Under the pieces are notes generated by a model, which was not told the origin of the DNA, did no database searches, and worked only from the letters and a program-made list of their open reading frames with translations. 64,000 bases of DNA from Gyrodactylus bullatarudis (Eukaryota; Platyhelminthes; Monogenea; Gyrodactylidea; Gyrodactylidae). The position numbers and the translations under genes are program-made. The DNA is taken from contig SSNU01000247.1 of NCBI GenBank assembly GCA_012064415.1, positions 152,169-216,168 on the forward strand, read 5' to 3'. Below, piece after piece: positions 56,282 through 64,000 of this stretch (position 1 is its first letter; every line of letters begins with the position of its first letter).

Positions 56282-56563
56282 AAATTTCAATGTGACTGCG
56301 GATCTTCTTATATAGGACGTACAATCAGAAAGTTGTCAACTAGAGGGAACGATCACCTTAAGAAAGATACAGCGATAACTAGACATCTTAGACAGGAAGG
56401 GCATGAGGCTTCAATTTAAAATTTTTCAATTTTATAGAAAAACCCGAGTGATGACAGTATAGACGTTTGGGTGAAGGAGAAATTCTTCATAAATCTATAT
56501 AAACCAGACTTATGTGTTCAAAAGAATTATTCCTATAACCTTCAACTACCTTGGCCTATGTAA
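56282..56563 (+). pseudogene. Penelope-like element GIY-YIG endonuclease fossil
   Basis: One plus-strand frame reads KFQCDCGSSYIGRTIRKLST, then RGNDHLKKDTAITRHLRQEGHEASI, a stop, NFSIL, another stop, then KNPSDDSIDVWVKEKFFINLYKPD. This is the GIY-YIG nuclease domain found at the C-terminus of Penelope-like retroelements: the C-x-CG...YIG(R/Q)T core, the downstream Arg and His, the HxxxxGH motif, and the late Glu before the closing helix (xxE.FFINLYKPDL). Two in-frame stops show it is dead. The reverse transcriptase part was not found upstream. Confidence 0.75.
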
Positions 56564-56569
56564 GCTTTT

Positions 56570-59500
56570 TCACTTTTCTCTCCACTGTTGCTATTTATTG
56601 AAGAGTTCTTGGTGTTTTTTCAGCTTACATTTATTTCATAATTTGTAAATTATTATTTTCATTCATCTTTTAACTTTTGTCATTATCAAAGAGACCCTAC
56701 TGATGAACCCTTGAGAAATGTACATTTGGTGTTAATACAGTATATTCTTTTTCTACTTTTCTACTTTTTTTAGTTAATCTCAGAAACATAGGGATATTGA
56801 GTCAGATCTCTGGACGATTTTTAATGTCTTCCTCTCTAATATTTTTCCATAAATGCAATTCTCGTCTGCCTTTAGAAGAGTGTCAATACCAGTCAAATCT
56901 GTCCATCATTGCCAGCTTGCTAATGCCAAATTGGGAATGTACATGGTGTGATTTTTACAAAAAAATCTGCTTTCTAAGCTAACTGGCGTATATTCTATAA
57001 AGAATAAAATTCATCTTTTTATTTCAATGAAGCTACCTTGATCCTTCTTGAGTTTTTGTAAAATCTTTTCCCTACAAACAAATAAATTCCCTGAGTGGAA
57101 CATGTATTGAACATGACTAGAATAAATAACTTGTATTCATTACCAAATAGACTCTACAGAATTAATCACAGTAGCATCTATCTGTATTGGTATTATTATT
57201 GATTGTATGATTGCCCATCTAGTTATAGTGATTATCTCTTTTTTGGATCCTACTCTCTTGTCTCTTAATGTGACTTGCCATTTAAAAAAACATAACTACA
57301 CTATGGAGTTATGGAAAAAGTTGACGATACTATACTTTTAAGGAACTTTGGATTTCTTAATTCCCTGAAATTTTGATTTTTAAGCTTTGCTCTGATCAAA
57401 ATAAATAGCAACCTTGTTTGTCAATAAAATCTTTGACTACTACGTGAAAGTTGATACAATATTTTCACCTCGTTTGTCTTTCAATATATCAGTAAGACCG
57501 TACGTTCTATGTATCATTAGAATCGTCGTTTCAAGCTTGATCAGAAAATCACCTTGGTTAAAAATCGACAATTTGCAAAATCTATCCTATCAAACCATTT
57601 CGTCAAAGCCTTTTTTTTAATCCTTCGCGTTCACTTAGAACAGTTGCTACTCATCAGAGGTTTTGTTTCAAGATGAACTCAAATATAAATAGACACATAC
57701 AAAATCGAAGAACTCAAGAGATTCTTATTCAGTTAATTGCTACTTGAAATGTTTTATCCCATTGGGTCATTTATGGTACAGATAGCCATAATTCTGTTTT
57801 AAAACATCACAGAGATTAAGGAAACTTTTTATCTAAAAACCATACCCGTAAAAGTCAGAAATGTGATCACCTTATAAATCCTTGAAATCTCTTACCGTCT
57901 CCAATGGCCTTTAGAAGAATGCAGAAATTTCAGTCTAGGATAGGTGAAAAATCTGGGAAAATATCATCTATAGAACTTTATTCTCAACTATCATTGAACT
58001 AAATTGAATTGTACCAGTAGCAATGCATCTCTTACATTCTTCATAGTGAATGAACAGAAAAATTCCATTTTCCTCTCCTTGTTTTTTTGCAATCATAAAA
58101 AATCATCATAATCACTACTAGGCATGCATTCCCACTCTACGAGGTGTATGCCTCTTGTCTCTCTCACCCTACCTCCATAATCATCCTCACAGTCCATAAC
58201 ACCCCCCCCCCATTTTCTTACCTTGTAGTCCTTACAATTTTATAACATCTCATTCAATCTGTTTAGTAAGAATCTAAGAAGCGAGATTGCTATCAAAAGG
58301 CATTTTTTTATCCCCTTTTTGTTTCAAAATTTTTTGTTGTTTTACCTTTTTTCTTGCACGCCTCAGCTTTATGATCTGTTCATACTATTCTAAATTGTAC
58401 ACCAACTCATTAGAAATACAATGCTTTCCTCTACCGAATCGTAGTAAAAGTTCGTTAACTAATCATATCCGTACTTATAGGTAAGGATATGGAAAACAAA
58501 AATATATAATTATACTTCAAATCAACTAAACGAGGATTTTAAAAATTCTAAAATTTAATTTAAAAAACCCAAAATAGTTATCCAATTAGAATTAAGCTTC
58601 TACCTTTCCGGCCCAAAATACGTATTCTCATGTATTCTTTTTCATTTCATAATTTTTCACGCTCTCCTGCCTTGCATGTATATTTTTGTAAGTTATTCAA
58701 GAGATTCTTCTTATGTATGTTAAAATAGGCGTACTAAAAACTTTTTATCCTTGAACTGTAACAATAGTAATTTTATATTTAATTATTTCTTTTTTTTCTA
58801 TTACAGAAAGAAATTGCACTCTTATTGAACAGATCAAGAAATTAGGACTATAACCAGGAGACAGTATCAACAGCCCTCTCCTTTTCTCTTCACATGTGAG
58901 TGACGCCAGATCTGGCCTCCCAGATAAACAATACAAGGATTGCTTCATCTCTCTCTCTATTGGTGAGTAGTTCATTTCAATGATTCATCGATTTCGACAA
59001 AAATACAAATATATAAATACATGTGCATAGTTTTAAATTAACTTTATTAACCAGTACTTTAATACTGAATAAAAACATACTTTCTGTGATTAATTAATAA
59101 TAAACTAAATTGTACACTGTACATTCAAGAGGGGAAACAACTCCTTTTAGTATATCTATCCATACACTCATGTAGAATAATTTATAATATACAGAATGAA
59201 GAGCAACAAGAAATGAGATGCCTAGTCGTAATCACACATGTACATTTTATTGGATATTTATCCAACAGTTTGAATGTACAACTACATGATATGTAATGAT
59301 GTAAAAATTCCCTTTATTAATTCCAATACGCAATAAAAGTTTGTGAATAAACAAGAACAAGAAAAAGTGTGAAAACTTGTTAATACCAAGGAAAAAGAGT
59401 CTCTTGTAGGTTTCCCCTCCAAAATTCACTCATATCACTAACTATAATTAGTAGGAATGTATATTATGCTTTATTGATTTTTTTTTCTCTCTTGAACATC

Positions 59501-62500
59501 TATCGAATGGATATCAAGAAAAGAAACGTACGTCTGTCTCTAATCTATTGTCCTTATATTTCAGTAGTAGAGAAGTTTTTTAAAATCACAATTATGCAAA
59601 ATCTGATCTAATAATTCACCTCGTTTCATCGCTTGAGAGTTAATTTCAGGAATGCTATAAAACGTGTCTAGATACAAAATGTAAAATGTCTCCAAGATCC
59701 TGATGAAAAAATGAGATTTTTGTAAAAAATCATAGAATTGATGTAAATGATTGAATTCACATGGAAACATTTCCCAACAGGTCATGAACCCAAATGCGTT
59801 TTCTATTCTGAATGCTACATTTCTTATTAACAAATGGTTTTTTTTAAATACAATAGGTAGGGCAGATTTAACCCCATGGTAGCTCTCTTTATGATGAGGT
59901 ATATACACGCACACATTCTGGTGTGTGTGTGTATAGTTCATTTAAGATTTATAAATAAAAACAATAAAGTGTGGTTATTTTTTAATATATCATCATTATC
60001 ATCATTATCATTATTATTATAGAACTGTATAGTGTGTGTTGCTATAGTTGTCTTCCCATATTAGAAGTTTGTTCATTTAAGCTTTTCCACACCACAGTTC
60101 ATAACACCAAACAGGGATTCATCGTTTTACTGTACTGTGGAATAAGAAAAAAAACTGTAAATTGTTTATCTCAGTGTGTTCTCTCTCTCTTTATGCTTCA
60201 GTAGTAAATCTGCACCATTTGGATTATTTCCCAACATCTATAAAGTACCCTTATATACAGATTTCTCTCATACCCTATGTAGTTTCCTTGAAAATGTATT
60301 TTTCAAAAATAAAACGAGTATCTCTCTATGGAAATGCATCGAAATTTTGAGTTGAAAATAGAAATCATCTACAAAACGTTTGGACGCAATCTAATGGGGG
60401 GGATAGATTAGACGAGATTTATTATTTTATTTCCATTTTGCAAGCTTCTCTACTTTGTTTATTACTCTAATTACTCTCTGTATGTATGGACAGATCCAGA
60501 TCAGCGAGAAAGAGGTAAAATATAAACCAAAGATATATAAAAGGAGGGAGAGGTGGTAACCGTTGATGATGATGTAAAAATGTTCAATGATTATTTCACT
60601 ATATAAATTCACTCACATGATCAAATGAGATTTTGGGAACTACCCCTCAGCATTCTATTCAAGTAAATCATCTAATAATCTTTAATCCATCGTAGGTTGA
60701 TCATGTTCTGACGAGACAGTCTCCCATGTGCTCACAAGACCACTCATGGCATTCTCTGTTTTGATATTCAATTTCAAAAAAGGTCTATCTACTCGCATAC
60801 AAAATAGTGATTGTAAAAGTTCTTTCCACATCTAGCGTCTAGAATTTGGACTGATTTTATAAATTTTGATTATTCAATTCTTGACGAAACTTCTTTCTTT
60901 TATTTCAAATCTATTCAAATGTAATAATGCATGTAGGGTTTTTTCAAAATCTAGAAGGCTGTTACTTATTAAACATGGCAGTCTTTAATCTCGAATCCTA
61001 TGTAGAATCCAAGAGATTAAGGATAAGCTTATATTTCAAAGTCTTTGATGATACCAAACCTAGATCCCTAGTTTTCATGAATTTTTATCCCAATATATTT
61101 CAGATTCCGATGAAGATGGTAAAAATGTCCCTCGTAGCTCGTAACATTACACGGTAGTTTTTGAAATTATCTATTATTATTTGTTGTCGTATAGTTTTCT
61201 GCAAAACCTTTGGTGAATCTATGGAAGAAAAGAAGAGTACTACTCTAACTCTTGACCCTTTTTGTCAACTCTGATAGACTGAGTATACATACTAGGATAA
61301 TACAAAATTTTATTTTCCCCGAACAATGTTCTATGCGCGTGTTTAAAAATTGTCATTTTCAATCGAGATTTGTATACCAGAACAAACTCGAAAACGTATG
61401 GTTTTATAGGAAAAAATGCCTAGTTTTCGATAATCTTCCAAATGAGATTAAGACTGGGAAAAGTTGAAAAATTTGGCCTACTCTAATATACATAATTTAT
61501 ATAATTCAAGAAATCTCTAGTGAATTCTCACCAAGGTGTGACTTTGCCTCTCTTTTCGGCTCAAATTTTCACGATGAATTTGACCGATACTATATTCATT
61601 ACTTGGTCTACATTCGATAATCTTTTACTCTCAATCGATTTCCATCTAACACGCAATCATTTTGAATTTGCAGACTTTATCGTCCATATTCTCATGCAGG
61701 AACAATTCAATCATTCCCTTCTATTCAAAATTCATTTTCTTCATCCCAACAGAAATACCTCTATTTTCTTTAATGTTGGAAAATTATTGAATTTTTTCCG
61801 TATTCGGAAATAAAGATATTCCTTGTGGTCTCAAACATCTATATAGAGTGTAATTACACACCAGTCTGGCTTCTGTTTCGTATCAAACTACATTATAGTT
61901 TGGTGAAAATCAATGAAATCCTGATGATTTAAAAAATGTGCATCTTTCGATAATTTAATGGCGATATTCGGTTTTCTTGTTTAATTCTGATCCCTGAAAA
62001 AAATCGATTTAGAACTCCAACTGAAGCCTCAGAAAGTTCATTTCATTCCCCAATTAATATCGAATACCAATAACAATAATACCTCAATTTCAATAAATGT
62101 AAATGTCTACTAAGCTGCTACTTGATAGAAATAGGGATCATCTTTTGAACAAGTGGTCAGGTTTTTTTGTTTTTATTCAAAATCTTGTTCATTATATCAT
62201 TGAATGGCTCCTTTAGCTCTATTTATTTATTTAATCTTATTGGTCCAGATTTTATGATCTGTAGAAAAATCAACATCAAATTAACCGCCTGCTAAATCAA
62301 TAATTTATAAATTTCCGGAAGAGGCCTAACCTGTTGATCAAAAATATTCATAAACATCTTTTGATCCCTCCGATCAAAGGTTTTTAGGCATGTTGCACCT
62401 AGTCCACAGATGTTACCGAGATGTTCTCCTCTTTAACCCTCTCTAAAACTGCATATAGCAAAGTAATTCAATTTTTCCTTAGACACATTATATTTATATA

Positions 62501-63640
62501 GGATGACTTATCAAAAGAGAATGCCAAATTAAGAACAAAGAATAGTCTGAAAGCTTCTCAATACTACTCAAATGATGGAATTCTTTTTACTCCATCTCTC
62601 TGGTTTGAATAGAAGGGAAGGAAGTGTCAAAATCTTTCTCTATAAATAAAGTTTCATTGTTTTATCTGATGACATAAGAATGCCCATCCTTATATATTCT
62701 ATACCAGTTATAACTACACTCAAAGGAATTAATTAATTGATACAATAGAGAAGAGATTCAAGAAATCTACCTTGAGTTCTACATACAACATTAAATTGTC
62801 GAAACCTCATCAGACTAAAATTCTAATTCTTTCTCTTTCCAACTTTTATCTTTAGATTTGAGCACAAAAAATGGGGGGGGGGGTAATTAGCTTGTCACTA
62901 AGATCATTGTTTCCTTCTGGCGTATCTTTCCATCGTTGTTTTCCCACTTTTACGTATTCTACCTGTCTCTGTTATTAATTTAATTTTATTGAGGAGATTC
63001 AAGAAATCTACCTTGTTCTTGAACTGCTCATTCTGGAGACTTGGCATTTAGCACAAACTTATACAGGTGATCTCTAATATAGAAAAATTACGACTTTGTT
63101 TATTTTGCATGAATATATATATATATATATTCGATATGATATAGATAATATGGAATAAAATTAATAATTCAGTCAAACTTTTACTTGCACTGTCTTTATC
63201 ATAAAGAAGAAATCTCTCCTCTCTTCATTAGGGAAATATTTTATTTCTCTCATACTTTTACTTAAATTGTATGAGAGAAAATAGAAACTATATAATTGTC
63301 TGGCTAATTGTCCCTTCCACCTGATGTTCATATCCATCACCATCCCCCCACTTGATCTGGAAATGGGGATACAATGATTAAAAATCATATCGTACCATAA
63401 AATGTGTACTCAATCTGCCAATCTATATGGGGCATTGTAATGCCAAAGATTTATGCTCTACCTCTCTCCTAGACTCTAGATTGCTCACTCATGAGTGAAA
63501 AGTTTTACGTCCAAATATTCCCATCCGCATGCCTTAACATTTGAAAAGAATTCTTGAAATAAATGAGTGAATATAGCGATAAATAATACAATATTTATTT
63601 TTCTCGATATTATTATTGAACTTGATCAAACTTGTACCCT
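56570..63640. other. Gene-poor desert to near window end
   Basis: No gene recognised. It contains a C run near 58202-58210, a G run near 62874-62883, a GT run near 59922-59932 and an (AT)n run at 63112-63130. Open frames at 57414-57620, 58287-58484, 58745-58975, 59561-59941, 60162-60350, 60927-61157, 61252-61467, 61520-61813 and 63173-63388 are biased to Phe/Ile/Lys/Ser and show no motif. The 59561-59941 frame overlaps sequence resembling an old fold-back arm. A phrase GAGATTCAAGAAATCTACCT occurs at 62752-62771 and again at 62994-63013. Confidence 0.55.
63112..63130. repeat. (AT)n microsatellite
   Basis: AT run of about 19 bases. Confidence 0.85.
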
Positions 63641-63649
63641 CCTAAAAAG

Positions 63650-64000
63650 AAGATAATTTGGGAATTCACGAGTTTAACAAAAATCTCATTTTTTCATCAA
63701 GGTATCGAAATTTTTCGGTAACTGATTCAAAATGTACACTTTTACTGATTTGAGGAAAAAAATTGAAAAAAAGTTCTTTTTGGAAAATTTTAGGGACATT
63801 TTAAAATTCAAGATGGCGTGATTTTTAAACTTTGAGTTGAAAATTTTTGTTGATTTCAAGGTCTGAGAGGAAACAAACGTTATTTTTCAGGATCATCATT
63901 AGACATAGGAAATATTTACTCTTATTCATTTTTTTGAAAATACCCGTCATTTTGAAATGATCTTGGATCAACCTAGTTTTATCAATTACAAAGCTGTAAA
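63650..64000. mobile_element. Old fold-back MITE-like sequence, cut by window end
   Basis: AAAATTTTTGTTGATTTCAAGG near 63841 followed by CAGGATCATCATTAGACATAGG recalls the left-arm/centre order of the 664-bp family. A preceding arm-like stretch begins near 63650. Diverged, and incomplete because the window ends; tentative. Confidence 0.4.

Noticed and set aside
59561..59941. 126-codon minus-strand frame
   Set aside because: It starts in an AC/GT repeat (Thr-His run) and crosses sequence like an old fold-back arm; no domain seen.
61520..61813. 97-codon plus-strand frame
   Set aside because: Phe/Ile/His-rich composition like the other chance frames in the desert; no motif and no splice context.
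1..64000. CRISPR arrays, rRNA genes, complete tRNA genes, prokaryotic operons
   Set aside because: No regularly spaced direct repeats, no rRNA-like conserved blocks and no cloverleaf were seen; the gene set is clearly eukaryotic.

Overview
This is animal nuclear DNA: AT-rich, rich in microsatellites, with spliced genes encoding conserved animal housekeeping proteins. No viral, plasmid or bacterial feature was seen. The species cannot be named from sequence alone. The most telling trait is intron size: nine of the introns reconstructed here are only 27-37 nt, several with a C/T-TAG acceptor, mixed with ordinary 54-1076 nt introns. Among animals, dicyemid mesozoans are the group best known for introns this small, so a dicyemid or another intron-shrunken invertebrate is a guess rather than a determination.

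Layout. Bases 1 to about 24,500 are a gene desert holding microsatellites, several copies of a long fold-back element, a mariner fossil (15.7 kb) and a LINE reverse-transcriptase fossil (22.1-22.8 kb). From 24,596 to 47,104 lies an island of ten genes: SMAP-type ArfGAP (-), uracil-DNA glycosylase UNG (+), an unrecognised two-pass membrane protein (-), selenocysteine lyase SCLY (-), an 806-residue UBA-UBX-LRR protein (+), ARPC5 (-), SYS1 (-), COQ9 (-), glomulin GLMN (-) and MRTO4 (+). From 47,160 to 64,000 is a second desert with fold-back repeats, a Penelope-type GIY-YIG endonuclease fossil (56.3 kb) and one doubtful exon.

Organisation. Three gene pairs diverge from short shared promoters: SMAP/UNG (115 bp), SCLY/UBX-LRR (283 bp) and GLMN/MRTO4 (122 bp). 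GLMN-COQ9-SYS1-ARPC5 run head to tail on the minus strand. GLMN's AATAAA signal lies inside its last codons, and a strong splice acceptor abuts the COQ9 start codon about 100 nt downstream. That is the layout expected of an operon resolved by spliced-leader trans-splicing.

The most unusual gene is the UBX-LRR protein (37,312-41,545). It joins a p97/VCP adaptor module (UBA, coiled coil, UBX with an FPR motif) to what looks like a cullin-2 substrate receptor (BC-box, Cul2-box, leucine-rich repeats). If it is one protein, it would couple CRL2 ubiquitin ligation and p97 extraction in a single chain. All gene models were built by hand from reading frame, splice sites and remembered family motifs, with no alignment or transcript data.
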